Below are positions 52,237 through 61,098 of a DNA stretch of 64,000 nt, in pieces (position 1 is the stretch's first letter; each line of letters begins with the position of its first letter). A program made the translations under genes and the position numbers. Source of the stretch: CAZSXU01 sp964610505 (GTDB lineage Bacteria; Arandabacterota; Arandabacteria; JAGLYR01); the NCBI GenBank assembly GCA_964610505.1, contig CAZSXU010000001.1, forward strand, positions 62,001 through 126,000, read 5' to 3'. The notes under the pieces were generated by a model that saw only the letters and a list, made by a program, of their open reading frames with translations, did no database searches and was not told the origin of the DNA.

Positions 52237-53882
52237 GACCTCTCTCCCCGAAGTGACGTCCGTGCCTCTTCCTCGGTGACGTCGTTGACGACAGTGACCG
52301 ATCCGAGTCCGGTCGGGAGCACAAAGTGAAGCCGCCCGGACCGTTTCTTCTTGTCCAGATGAAGGCTCTCGAGAAACGCCGCGTCATCGAAGGGAGGGGG
52401 ATCCACCGGAAGGCCACAGTTTGCCAGGACATTCCTCGTTCGCTCGACGAGAGTTGATTTGACGAGCCCACGGGCTTCGGCGATCCGCATGGCCCCGACG
52501 AGACCGACGGAGACGGCCTGCCCGTGGGTCAGACCCCGATACCCGCCGATGGCCTCCAGGGCGTGACCCAGCGTGTGTCCGAGGTTGAGAACCCGCCGTT
52601 CGTCTTTCTCGAAGGGATCCCGCTCGGTGATTGCGGACTTCACCGATGCAGAGTCTAGGACACACCGTTCGAGGAACTCGACATCCCGGAGGGTATCCGG
52701 GTGGCTTTCCGTGAGCCGCCCCTCGATGAAATCAAAAAGATCCGCGTCTCCCAGGATCGCCGTCTTCACGACTTCGGCCATGCCGTTGGAGATTTCCGCG
52801 GCCGGCAGCGTTCGAAGCACACAGGGATCGCTGAGAACCAGCCGGGGCGGATGAAAGCTCCCGATGAGATTCTTCGCTTTCGGATGGTTGACGCCCACCT
52901 TGCCGCCGATACTGGAGTCCACCTGGGCCAGGAGTGTCGTCGGCACGTGGACCAGCGGAACGCCCCGCATGTAGATAGAGGCAACGAACCCGCCCAGATC
53001 GCCGGCCACTCCGCCCCCGACCACCACAATCGTCGAATCCCGCGCCGCGCCCAGGGATGCCAGCCGATCCAGCACCTCGCCGGCCTGGTCGAGGTTTTTC
53101 CCGGCATCACCGTCGCGAATCACGACCTCCTGCCAGGCGACGGACCTTGAGTTCAGCGATTCGGCAATCTGCGCCAGAAACCGCTCCCGCAGGTTTTCGG
53201 GAATCAGAACGAATACGCTCGAGTCGAGATGCATCTCCTGGAGGCGGCGACCGAGGGCCGAGACGAGCCCACGACCAATCTCGATTCTCGCTGCCGTTCC
53301 GACTTTCTTGGAAGCGATCGCCATGGAGGCGGCAATCCTGTAGGCCGTTTCGTCCGGCGAAATGGTTGAGGTATCGACCCGGTGAGAAATCCGGTGGTAG
53401 GCGGGACGGCGCTCTTCGAGAATCGACAGGATACGTTCTTTCAACGCCGCACGGTTCGGCGCAGATCCCTCACTCCCGCGGAGAAGGGGCCGGGCGCCGT
53501 CTCCGCCGACACGTTTGAGAACGGCGTCCGCGCTCGCCTCGAGGAGAACCAGATGACCGGCTGCAGACAGAACATCGAAGTTCTTGCGATGGACGAGAGT
53601 GCCTCCGCCTGTGGCGATCACGACGCCGGACCGGCCGGCCAGCTTCAAACAGACCTCTTCTTCCAACCGGCGAAAGTGTGGCTCGCCCTTCCTCGCGAAG
53701 ATGTTGGCGACCGTCATCCCTTCCATCTGCTCAATCAGGCGATCCGAATCGATGCATTCGAGCCCGAGAATCTCGGCCAGGGCTTGGGCAGTCTTCGTCT
53801 TCCCGGTCCCCATGAAACCGGTGATGATGACTCTCGGTAGTCTCGGTCCGAGTGCGTCTGTGTGGGGTCGGCTCGATTTCAC
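52233..53882 (-). CDS. aroKB: Shikimate kinase-3-dehydroquinate synthase fusion (AroKB)
   Basis: 549 residues from GTG 53882, which overlaps the aroC stop (GTGA). Residues about 15-180 are shikimate kinase: P-loop GFMGTGKT (22-29), the DSD-type DSDRLIEQ, GGGTLVHRKN. Residues about 190-549 are dehydroquinate synthase: GGGVAGDLGGFVASIYMRG, PTTLLAQVDSSIGGK, GVNHPKAKNLIGSFHPP, NLGHTLGHALE with metal His. One polypeptide thus catalyses steps 2 and 5 of the shikimate pathway. A comparable AroKB fusion is known in Thermotoga. The long upstream frame (to 54350) is a shadow of aroC. Confidence 0.93.
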   Translation of the reverse strand: MKSSRPHTDALGPRLPRVIITGFMGTGKTKTAQALAEILGLECIDSDRLIEQMEGMTVANIFARKGEPHFRRLEEEVCLKLAGRSGVVIATGGGTLVHRKNFDVLSAAGHLVLLEASADAVLKRVGGDGARPLLRGSEGSAPNRAALKERILSILEERRPAYHRISHRVDTSTISPDETAYRIAASMAIASKKVGTAARIEIGRGLVSALGRRLQEMHLDSSVFVLIPENLRERFLAQIAESLNSRSVAWQEVVIRDGDAGKNLDQAGEVLDRLASLGAARDSTIVVVGGGVAGDLGGFVASIYMRGVPLVHVPTTLLAQVDSSIGGKVGVNHPKAKNLIGSFHPPRLVLSDPCVLRTLPAAEISNGMAEVVKTAILGDADLFDFIEGRLTESHPDTLRDVEFLERCVLDSASVKSAITERDPFEKDERRVLNLGHTLGHALEAIGGYRGLTHGQAVSVGLVGAMRIAEARGLVKSTLVERTRNVLANCGLPVDPPPFDDAAFLESLHLDKKKRSGRLHFVLPTGLGSVTVVNDVTEEEARTSLRGERS

Positions 53883-55009
53883 TTCCGATTCCTCTTTCGG
53901 AGAGCCGCCAGATAGCCTCCGTAGTTCCGCTCGGTTTCGTCGATGTGATCGCCCCCGAATTTCTCCATGAAAGCCCGGAGGATTTCCCAGGCCGCCACCA
54001 TTTCGGCAATGACTCCCAGAGCCGGGATGACGCACACATCGGAGCGGACGTACGGGCTCTTCGCTGCCCTCAGAGTCTTCATGTTCATCGTGGGAACACG
54101 TTTCGGGGCCGTCGGAATGGGCTTGGCATAGAGACGAGCGGTGATGTTCTCTCCGTTTGAAATGCCTCCCTCGATGCCGCCCGCACGATTCGTGGATCGT
54201 CCCGGCGCGCTGCGGCGAATGGTGATGGCATCCTGCGCGTCTTGCCCGCACGTGCGATGAGTCTCCAGACCTCGGCCGATTTCCACCGCCTTGACGCTCG
54301 GGATACTCATGAACGCCCCGGCAAGCCGACCGTCCAGCTTGCGGTCCCATTCGACGTGGCTTCCCAGTCCCGGCGGGACCCCGGTCGCCAGCACCTCGAC
54401 GGAACCGCCGAGCGAGTGTCCCCGGTCCCGAGCCGCGTCAATCGCTTCGATCATCCCGCGCCCGGCCTCTCGGTCCGCACAGTACACCGGAGATCGTGCC
54501 GCCCGGCATTTGATCTCATCCGGCGAATCCGGAATCGATCTCGCACGCACTTCGCCGATTGAGAGGACATGAGAAACAACACCCACGGAGAATCGATCGA
54601 GGACCGCCTGGGCCACGGCTCCGACGGCCGCCCGCATGGCCGTGCTCCGGGCGCTGGCCCGCTCCGAGATGGGCGTGATCTCGAGGAGTCCATACTTCTG
54701 GCACCCGGCAAGATCCGCGTGCCCCGGGCGGGGAACCGTCGAGAGCCCCCCGCCCCCCTTCCGGCCGAGATTCGGAATGCGAAGCGCAAGGGGAGCGCCC
54801 GTGGTCCGCCCCTTCCAGAGCCCGCTCAGGATCTCCACCTGATCGCCCTCCATCTTCTGGCGGGCGCCGCGGCCGTGGGACTTCGAGCGCCGGAGAAGTT
54901 GCCTCCGGATGTCGCGCGCGGAAATGCGAACGCCCGCGGGAAGCCCCTCGATGATTCCGATGAGGGCTTCGCCGTGAGAATCTCCGGCTGTCAGAAAGCG
55001 TAGCGGCAT
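53879..55009 (-). CDS. aroC: Chorismate synthase
   Basis: 376 residues from ATG 55009. Makes chorismate from EPSP with reduced FMN. Motifs: LTAGDSHGEALIGIIEGLP, RRSKSHGRGARQKMEGD, RPGHADLAG, ERASARSTAMRAAVGAVA, GGIEGGISNGENI and ETERNYGGY at the end. Two bases separate it from aroE; 4-bp overlap with aroKB. Confidence 0.95.
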   Translation of the reverse strand: MPLRFLTAGDSHGEALIGIIEGLPAGVRISARDIRRQLLRRSKSHGRGARQKMEGDQVEILSGLWKGRTTGAPLALRIPNLGRKGGGGLSTVPRPGHADLAGCQKYGLLEITPISERASARSTAMRAAVGAVAQAVLDRFSVGVVSHVLSIGEVRARSIPDSPDEIKCRAARSPVYCADREAGRGMIEAIDAARDRGHSLGGSVEVLATGVPPGLGSHVEWDRKLDGRLAGAFMSIPSVKAVEIGRGLETHRTCGQDAQDAITIRRSAPGRSTNRAGGIEGGISNGENITARLYAKPIPTAPKRVPTMNMKTLRAAKSPYVRSDVCVIPALGVIAEMVAAWEILRAFMEKFGGDHIDETERNYGGYLAALRKRNRK

Positions 55010-55011
55010 CG

Positions 55012-55938
55012 CTATGCCGGCTCCTTTCCGCCGACGAGCGGTGAGCCCGTGTGCTCCGCCAGCGCTCGGGCCATCTCCTCCATCTCGAATTCCAGGCCCG
55101 TCCACCGCCGAAAACTCTCCAGAGCCTGGGCGACGAGCAGGCAGAGACCGTCCAGACACGTCGCTCCCCGCGCTCCGGCAATCTCGATGAACGCGGTCGA
55201 ACGCGGGTGATACGTGAATTCGAAACACACCTGATCGGGACGGATCGTGCCGGAATCCGCAATCAGAGACCCGGACGTGTCGTCTCCCGCCACAACGGGA
55301 GTCGCATTGATAAGGACATCCGATTCGGCGACGGCGCTCTTCCGGCGAACCGCCTCTCCGCCAGTCATCGGCAGAACCGACAGACTTCTGTCGGGGAACC
55401 GGCGTTTCAGGCGATCGACGCCCTCTTCCACGACCTCCGGAAACCGTTCACAGAAGACGACCGTAGAAGCACCGGCCTCCAGAACACCCAGTGCGGCCGC
55501 CCGCCCCGCGCCCCCGGCTCCGAAGATGGTAACTCGTTCTCCCTCGAGCGAAGAGCCTCCGAATCTGCGGAGCGCGAGGGCAACCCCCGGGGCATCGGTG
55601 TTGTGGGCACGAGTGCCTTCACCGGTGAAATGGAGCGTGTTGGCGGCGCCGAGAATTTCCGCACGCCGGGATCGGTGACCGGCGAAGCGGAGCACGGCCT
55701 CCTTGTGAGGATAGGTCACATTCGCTCCCCGGACCCCCACGGCCTTGAGCCCCGCCACGGCCGCCGGGAGATCCTCCCGGGAAACCCGAAGAGCCACGTA
55801 CACACCGTCGAGCCCGGCCCTTTCGAAAGCCCGGTTCATGATAAACGGCGACAGACTATGCCCCACCGGATCCCCGATCAGGCAGTAGACCCGGGTCTTC
55901 GCCGAGATGTCTCGTCGCTCTCTCGCCCTTTCGCCCAT
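55012..55938 (-). CDS. aroE: Shikimate dehydrogenase
   Basis: 308 residues. NADP-dependent reduction of dehydroshikimate. Motifs: VYCLIGDPVGHSLSPF, NVTYPHKEAV with the catalytic Lys, AANTLHF, NTDAPGV, FGAGGAGRAAALG nucleotide loop, INATPV. The first about 9 residues (MGERARERR) are encoded by a TTCGCCC-type intergenic repeat that also supplies the region upstream of the ATG; no other start precedes the conserved core. Confidence 0.93.
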   Translation of the reverse strand: MGERARERRDISAKTRVYCLIGDPVGHSLSPFIMNRAFERAGLDGVYVALRVSREDLPAAVAGLKAVGVRGANVTYPHKEAVLRFAGHRSRRAEILGAANTLHFTGEGTRAHNTDAPGVALALRRFGGSSLEGERVTIFGAGGAGRAAALGVLEAGASTVVFCERFPEVVEEGVDRLKRRFPDRSLSVLPMTGGEAVRRKSAVAESDVLINATPVVAGDDTSGSLIADSGTIRPDQVCFEFTYHPRSTAFIEIAGARGATCLDGLCLLVAQALESFRRWTGLEFEMEEMARALAEHTGSPLVGGKEPA

Positions 55939-55968
55939 TTTCCCATTCGCCCTTTCGCCCGGCCCCGG
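55921..55968. repeat. TTCGCCC-type repeat overlapping the aroE start
   Basis: Plus-strand units CGCCCTTTCGCCCATTTTCC and CATTCGCCCTTTCGCCC, similar to sequences at 10819-10848 and 18449-18470. The gap 55939-56026 has no other feature. Confidence 0.5.
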
Positions 55969-56026
55969 TCATTTGGCCTGTGCTCCAGGGTACAGTCGAC
56001 ACAGTGACAGTCCCCTGGCGCGCCTG

Positions 56027-57295
56027 TCATTTCGCGATCTTCCACAGATCCGAAAAGAATCTCGGATACGAAACCGCCACCGCCTCGCTTCCCTCAATCG
56101 TCGTTCGCCCTTCGGCCACGAGCCCGGCGACCGCCATGGCCATGGCAATACGATGGTCTCCGAAGGACCGAACCGCACAGCCCCGGAGAGAACAGGGGCC
56201 CCGCACGATGAACCCGTACTCGAGCTCCTCGATATCCGCACCGAGCCGGACGAGATTCTCGGCCACCGTGCGTATCCGGTCCGATTCCTTGTGCCGAAGT
56301 TCCCCGGCGCCGCAGACTTCCGTCACGCCTTGCGCCTGCGTGGCCGCAACGGCCAGCACCGGCAGCTCGTCGATGAGCGACGGGATGATCTTTCCCCCGA
56401 TCTTCACTCCCCCGAGGCTCGCGGCCCGGACGGTGACGTCTGCGATAGGCTCGCCGGCGCGCGTGCTCACGGAATCGAACTCGATCGCGGCTCCCATTTC
56501 CTCCAGTATTCGAATAGCCCCCGTCCGTGTCGGATTGACGCCGACGCCCCGGATCCGAATCTCAGAACCGCAGAGCAGCGAAGCGGCCACGACAAAGAAG
56601 AGGGCCGAGGAGACATCGCCGGGGATCGTCATCCGGATTCCCTGGAGACCCGTACCGCCCGCCACTCGGACCTCTCCGTTGTGTCTTCCGACCACCGCTC
56701 CCATGGCCGAAAGCAGGTTCTCCGTGTGGTCCCGCGTCGGGACCTTCTCGATGACCGTCGTGGCTCCATCGGCATGGAGTCCGGCGATCAGGACGGCGCT
56801 CTTGACCTGTGCGCTGGCCACTTCCGGGCGATATACGATTCCCTTCAGTTTCCCGCCTCGGATATGCATCGGCAGGACACCTCCCGGACGGGTTCGAACG
56901 TCGGCGCCCATTTTCATCAGCGGTTCGGCGATTCGCTTCATGGGGCGCCTGCGGAGGGACTCGTCGCCGTCGATCCGGCAATCCAATCCCCTCCCCGCGA
57001 TGAGACCGGGAAGAAGCCGCGCCGTAGTCCCGGAGTTCCCCGCATCCAACACCTGCCCGTGGATCCATTTCTCCCCTCGCACGACGACCAGGCCGCCGAC
57101 TTCCTCCACTTGGCAACCCAGGGTGCGAAGACAGCGGGCCGTACTCCTTACGTCCTGCGAGTCCGGGAGACCATCGACCACCTGCTCGCCGTCCGCCAAC
57201 GCACCCAGAATCAGCGCTCGATGAGCGATTGACTTGTCTCCCGGAACCCGAATCGCGCCGCGGAGTCTCTCGGCTTTTTCTATGATGACGTCCAT
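56027..57295 (-). CDS. aroA: EPSP synthase (3-phosphoshikimate 1-carboxyvinyltransferase)
   Basis: 422 residues, full length. Motifs: VPGDKSIAHRALILGALADG, LDAGNSGTTARLLPGLIAG, GDESLRRRPMKRIAEPL, DELPVLAVAAT, ELRHKESDRI and SFGDHRIAMAMAVAG. The SGTTARL and RRRPM boxes resemble class II-type EPSP synthases (Bacillus and other Gram-positive-like) more than the E. coli class. Step 6 of the shikimate pathway. First gene after the 125-bp gap that splits the supraoperon. Confidence 0.94.
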   Translation of the reverse strand: MDVIIEKAERLRGAIRVPGDKSIAHRALILGALADGEQVVDGLPDSQDVRSTARCLRTLGCQVEEVGGLVVVRGEKWIHGQVLDAGNSGTTARLLPGLIAGRGLDCRIDGDESLRRRPMKRIAEPLMKMGADVRTRPGGVLPMHIRGGKLKGIVYRPEVASAQVKSAVLIAGLHADGATTVIEKVPTRDHTENLLSAMGAVVGRHNGEVRVAGGTGLQGIRMTIPGDVSSALFFVVAASLLCGSEIRIRGVGVNPTRTGAIRILEEMGAAIEFDSVSTRAGEPIADVTVRAASLGGVKIGGKIIPSLIDELPVLAVAATQAQGVTEVCGAGELRHKESDRIRTVAENLVRLGADIEELEYGFIVRGPCSLRGCAVRSFGDHRIAMAMAVAGLVAEGRTTIEGSEAVAVSYPRFFSDLWKIAK

Positions 57296-57331
57296 TATCC
57301 CCAGTCCCTCGTCACCCTGCGTGTCCCCCTG

Positions 57332-57403
57332 GAGGGACAGTCACCTGTTTTCATCCAGCATCTCACATGCACTATAGTTGACGAAAAGGGGTGACTGTCC
57401 CTC
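57332..57403. repeat. 14-bp inverted repeat (GAGGGACAGTCACC) between aroF and aroA
   Basis: 57332-57345 and 57390-57403 are exact reverse complements around a 44-nt loop. GGGACAGTCACC-type palindromes occur near RAYT transposases in other genomes. It is too long-looped for an ordinary terminator, and the T-tract is missing. The loop contains TATAGT (minus strand), which might serve aroA. Confidence 0.65.
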
Positions 57404-57420
57404 GGGAAGCCCCATCGCTC

Positions 57421-58494
57421 CTATGCAGACGCCTTTCGCTCTCCCCTTCCCTCTTCCTCCTCTTTTGCCACGATCCTTCGCCCCACGGCCGTCGCAATGG
57501 GTCTCAGCGCATCCATCATCTCCCGGAATTCATCGAAGCTCAGACTCTGAGCGCCGTCCACGGCGGCCGTTTCCGGCGAGGGGTGCACCTCCACGATGAG
57601 GCCGTCCGCTCCTGCGGCCAACGCGGCCTTCGACACGGCCCCCACGTAGGACCGTTTGCCCGTGGCATGGCTCGGATCGACAATGACGGGAAGGTGGCTG
57701 CTCTGTTTGATGACCGGGACCGCGGAAATATCCAGCGTGCTCCGTGTCGCCGTCTCAAAAGTCCGGATTCCGCGCTCGCAGAGCATGACCTCCTTGTTTC
57801 CGTTGGAGACAATGTACTCGGCGGCCAGGAGGAGTTCCTCGATCGTGGACATCATGCCGCGCTTCAGGAGAACGGGCTTCCTGACTTTCCCGACTGCTTC
57901 CAGAAGAGCATAATTCTGCATGTTACGCGCCCCGACCTGGAGAATGTCGGCGTACTCGCACACCAGGGACACCAGTTTCGGAGAGACCACCTCGGTCACG
58001 ACGGGAAGTCCCGTTTCCCGCTTGGCCGCGCGAAGGATCTTCAGGCCCTCCTCTCCCAGGCCCTGAAAGCTGTACGGGGACGTTCTCGGTTTGAAAGCCC
58101 CTCCCCTCAGAATTCTCGCGCCCGCCCCGCGAACCGCCCAGGCCGTGCTCCGCATTTGTTCGGCCGACTCGACCGCGCAGGGACCCGCCATGACGGCGAA
58201 ATCCTCCCCGCCGATCGAGAGCCCGTTGACCCGGATGACGGTGGGTTCCACCTTGAACTCGCGATTGACCAGCTTGAACGGCCGTGTGATTCGAATCGTT
58301 TTCTCGACCCCGGGCATCTGATCAAGATGGTCGAGTTCGTCCTTCCGACTCCCGTCGATGATCCCGACAATTCCAATGACGGTCTGATGTTCACCCCGCG
58401 AGGGGTGAGGCGTCATCCCCAGAGACTCGATTCTCTGAATGACCTGGCTCACCTGCGAAAGTGTCGCGTCCGCATTCATCACAACGATCATCAC
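57421..58494 (-). CDS. aroF: 3-deoxy-7-phosphoheptulonate (DAHP) synthase, type I-beta with regulatory domain
   Basis: 357 residues. Entry step of the shikimate pathway. Residues 1-70 form a ferredoxin-like/ACT-type regulatory domain (MIVVMNADATLSQVSQVIQR), as in Thermotoga maritima DAHP synthase, where it mediates Tyr/Phe inhibition. Catalytic barrel motifs: MAGPCAVES, LRGGAFKPRTSPYSFQGLG, GARNMQNYALL, VLLKRGM, LCERGIRTFE, VIVDPSHATGKR. It is coupled to trpA (4-bp overlap), placing the entry step under the tryptophan genes. The gene symbol follows common usage; aroG or aroH would be equivalent. Confidence 0.93.
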   Translation of the reverse strand: MMIVVMNADATLSQVSQVIQRIESLGMTPHPSRGEHQTVIGIVGIIDGSRKDELDHLDQMPGVEKTIRITRPFKLVNREFKVEPTVIRVNGLSIGGEDFAVMAGPCAVESAEQMRSTAWAVRGAGARILRGGAFKPRTSPYSFQGLGEEGLKILRAAKRETGLPVVTEVVSPKLVSLVCEYADILQVGARNMQNYALLEAVGKVRKPVLLKRGMMSTIEELLLAAEYIVSNGNKEVMLCERGIRTFETATRSTLDISAVPVIKQSSHLPVIVDPSHATGKRSYVGAVSKAALAAGADGLIVEVHPSPETAAVDGAQSLSFDEFREMMDALRPIATAVGRRIVAKEEEEGRGERKASA

Positions 58495-59303
58495 GGCGAT
58501 CTCCTCGTTGGTGCCTGCACGGCTTGGTTCATCTGCTTCATGAATCTCTCGACTCCCGCTACTGCTTCTTCTCCGGTCTTCGCCGAACGGATGATGCGAA
58601 TGAGGGCGCTGCCCACGATGACGCCGTCCGCGCGACTTGCCACGCCCCGGGCCTGATCGGGAGTGGAAACACCAAATCCCACGTAGAGGGGAAGGTCGGA
58701 CTCTTTCCGCACGCGCCCGATGAAGGACTCCAGATCCGCCGCGAGGGCGGATCGAATTCCCGTGACACCGGTGATGGAGACCAGGTAGAGAAAGCCGCTC
58801 GCGCAGGCCGTGATTCGCTCAATCCGGGCCTCGCTGGAGGTCGGGGCCACCAGGTCGATGAGTGCGACCCCGCGCTCGGCGAGGAGCAGGCGGATCTCCT
58901 CCGATTCCTCGATGGGAACGTCGGGGAGAATCACTCCGGATACACCCGATGCTCGCGCGCTCTCGGCGAAGCGGTCGATTCCCATCCGAAGAGCCGGATT
59001 GACGTAGCTCATGAGTACAAGCGCCGCGGACACGGCCGCGGATGCGCGTTCGGCAAGCGCCAGAGCCTTTCGAAGCGTCATTCCATTCTCGAGCGCCCGC
59101 CGGGACGATTCCTGGATGAGGGGCCCGTCGGCGATGGGGTCCGAGAAGGGAACACCGATCTCGATCACCGGGCACCCCAAACGGGACGCCGACGTTACGA
59201 GGTGGAGAAACGTCTCCGTATCCGGGTACCCCGCCGTGAAAAAGGGCACGAGCGCCTTGCCTCCGTCGGCGCGAATGGACCGGGTGAGATCCGTCAGATT
59301 CAT
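58491..59303 (-). CDS. trpA: Tryptophan synthase alpha subunit
   Basis: 270 residues. Cleaves indole-3-glycerol phosphate to indole, which channels to TrpB. Catalytic E48 and D59 are in VIEIGVPFSDPIADG; phosphate-binding VGFGVSTPDQAR and GVIVGSAL are present. ATG overlaps the trpB stop by 4 bp, giving the equal translation expected for an alpha2-beta2 complex. Confidence 0.95.
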   Translation of the reverse strand: MNLTDLTRSIRADGGKALVPFFTAGYPDTETFLHLVTSASRLGCPVIEIGVPFSDPIADGPLIQESSRRALENGMTLRKALALAERASAAVSAALVLMSYVNPALRMGIDRFAESARASGVSGVILPDVPIEESEEIRLLLAERGVALIDLVAPTSSEARIERITACASGFLYLVSITGVTGIRSALAADLESFIGRVRKESDLPLYVGFGVSTPDQARGVASRADGVIVGSALIRIIRSAKTGEEAVAGVERFMKQMNQAVQAPTRRSP

Positions 59304-60475
59304 GACCGTAGGTGCTCCTCTATGCTTTCGATGTCCTTGTCGCCCCTGCCGGAAAGATTCACGATCACGAGGTCCGCGTCTTCACCATCCTTCGAGAGGA
59401 TCTTCCGCGTGAAAGCCACGGCATGGCTCGGCTCCAGTGCCGGCAGGATTCCTTCGAGTCTCGACAGATCGGCGAAACCCTCGAGGGCTTCCGCGTCCGA
59501 GACGCGATCGTACGTCACCCGCCCCGCGTCTTTCAGAAAACTGTGCTCCGGGCCCACACCGGGATAGTCGAGTCCGGGAGCGATGGAGTGTGCAAGATCC
59601 ACCTGCCCGTCCGAATCCTGGAGCAGATAGCTGTAGGCCCCATGAAGAACACCCGGACTTCCCTCCGAAATCGTCGCGGCGTGCCCTTGGGAGGATCCGC
59701 CGGCCTCTACGCCGACGAGGCGAACCTCATCGTCGACGAAGGCCGAGAAGATTCCCAGCGCGTTGGAGCCCCCGCCGACGCAGGCGACAACGTGCGAGGG
59801 CAAGCGTCCCTCGGCCTGCAGAATTTGCGCCCGTGCCTCCCGGCCGATCACGGCCTGGAACTCCTTTACCAGCATCGGGTACGGGTGTGGCCCTACCGTG
59901 GACCCCAGGATGTAGTGCGTGTGCCCAACGTGGGTCACCCAGTCCCGAATTGCCTCGCTGGTGGCGTCTTTGAGGGTTCGGCTTCCCGCAGCGACGGGGA
60001 CGATCTCCGCCCCGAGAAGCTGCATTCTCAGGACGTTCGGCCTCTGGCGCTCGATATCCACCTCCCCCATGTAAACGACACACTCCATCCGGAAGAGAGC
60101 CGCCACGGTTGCGGTGGCGACGCCGTGTTGCCCGGCCCCGGTTTCGGCCACGATGCGGCGCTTCCCCATTCTCTTCGCCAGAAGAATCTGTCCCAGACAG
60201 TTGTTGATCTTATGCGCGCCCGTGTGGTTGAGGTCTTCACGCTTCAGATAGATTCGCGCCGAACCCCCGTAGTGCTGGCTCAGGTTCGCGGCGAAGTACA
60301 GGGGAGTGGGTCTCCCCGAATACGTTCGGAGAAGCCGCTCGAACTCGGCATGGAACGTAAGGTCGGCCCGGGCCGCCTCGTAGCATTCCTCGAGCTCAAG
60401 GAGACAGGGGATCAGGGTTTCCGGAACGTATCGGCCTCCAAACACGCCGAAGCGCCCTTTGCCAGAGGAATTCAT
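59300..60475 (-). CDS. trpB: Tryptophan synthase beta subunit
   Basis: 391 residues from ATG 60475. PLP enzyme condensing indole and serine. FGGRYVPETLIPCL at the N-terminus, LKREDLNHTGAHKINN with PLP Lys89, AETGAGQHGVATA and GGGSNALGIFSAF. It is the TrpB1 type that pairs with TrpA. The frame is open far upstream (to 61201) but that is a shadow of trpF; overlaps trpF by 4 bp. Confidence 0.95.
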   Translation of the reverse strand: MNSSGKGRFGVFGGRYVPETLIPCLLELEECYEAARADLTFHAEFERLLRTYSGRPTPLYFAANLSQHYGGSARIYLKREDLNHTGAHKINNCLGQILLAKRMGKRRIVAETGAGQHGVATATVAALFRMECVVYMGEVDIERQRPNVLRMQLLGAEIVPVAAGSRTLKDATSEAIRDWVTHVGHTHYILGSTVGPHPYPMLVKEFQAVIGREARAQILQAEGRLPSHVVACVGGGSNALGIFSAFVDDEVRLVGVEAGGSSQGHAATISEGSPGVLHGAYSYLLQDSDGQVDLAHSIAPGLDYPGVGPEHSFLKDAGRVTYDRVSDAEALEGFADLSRLEGILPALEPSHAVAFTRKILSKDGEDADLVIVNLSGRGDKDIESIEEHLRS

Positions 60476-61098
60476 CGTCTGACCTCCGCGATGAAGCGCA
60501 TGAGCGCATCGACGTCCTTGACCCCGGGCGCTCGCTCGACGCCTCGGCAAACATCCACACCGTATGGCGCCGTCTGGTGGACGGCCTCCCAAACGTTCAG
60601 CGGGGTCAGCCCTCCGGCGAGGAACACGCGCCGGCCCCGCCGGGCCGCCCGAGCCGCCTGGGCCCACAGCTTCCGCATCGCGCCGATTCCGTTGGAACTC
60701 CGCTTGTCCATGTCGAAGAGGAAGAAGCAGGCCGTTCGGTACCGTCCCAGCTCTTCCGGATCCGCGGCGTGCCCGGGGGCCAGCACTTTCATGATGGGTG
60801 TCGAGACGGCGTCTGCCACCGCTTCGCAGTAAGCGGGCGACTCCCCTCCGTGGAGCTGAATCATGTCCAGACCTGCGACTCGCGCCACGTCGGCCACCCG
60901 ATCCACGGTCTCCCCCGCAAAGACCCCGACCAGGCTGGCATCCGGTACCGCCTCCCGAATCTCCTTCGCTCGTTCGGGTGCGACCCTCCGGGTGCTCCGT
61001 GCGAAGATCACACCCAGGTGGTCGGCGCCGGCCGCCAGGCATGCCGCCGCGTCGCTTACCGTCGTGATCCCGCAAACCTTGACTCGCGCGTGGATCAT
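60472..61098 (-). CDS. trpF: Phosphoribosylanthranilate isomerase
   Basis: 208 residues. Amadori rearrangement in tryptophan synthesis. VKVCGITTVSDAAA with the catalytic Cys, LGVIFARSTRRV, IQLHGGESPAYC, LFDMDKRSSNGIG (catalytic Asp region), LAGGLTPLNVWEA and GVDVCRGVERAPGVKD. Coupled by 4-bp overlaps to trpC and trpB. Confidence 0.95.
   Translation of the reverse strand: MIHARVKVCGITTVSDAAACLAAGADHLGVIFARSTRRVAPERAKEIREAVPDASLVGVFAGETVDRVADVARVAGLDMIQLHGGESPAYCEAVADAVSTPIMKVLAPGHAADPEELGRYRTACFFLFDMDKRSSNGIGAMRKLWAQAARAARRGRRVFLAGGLTPLNVWEAVHQTAPYGVDVCRGVERAPGVKDVDALMRFIAEVRR

Noticed and set aside
57332..57403. Rho-independent terminator between aroF and aroA
   Set aside because: The loop is 44 nt and no T-tract follows; classified as an inverted repeat instead.
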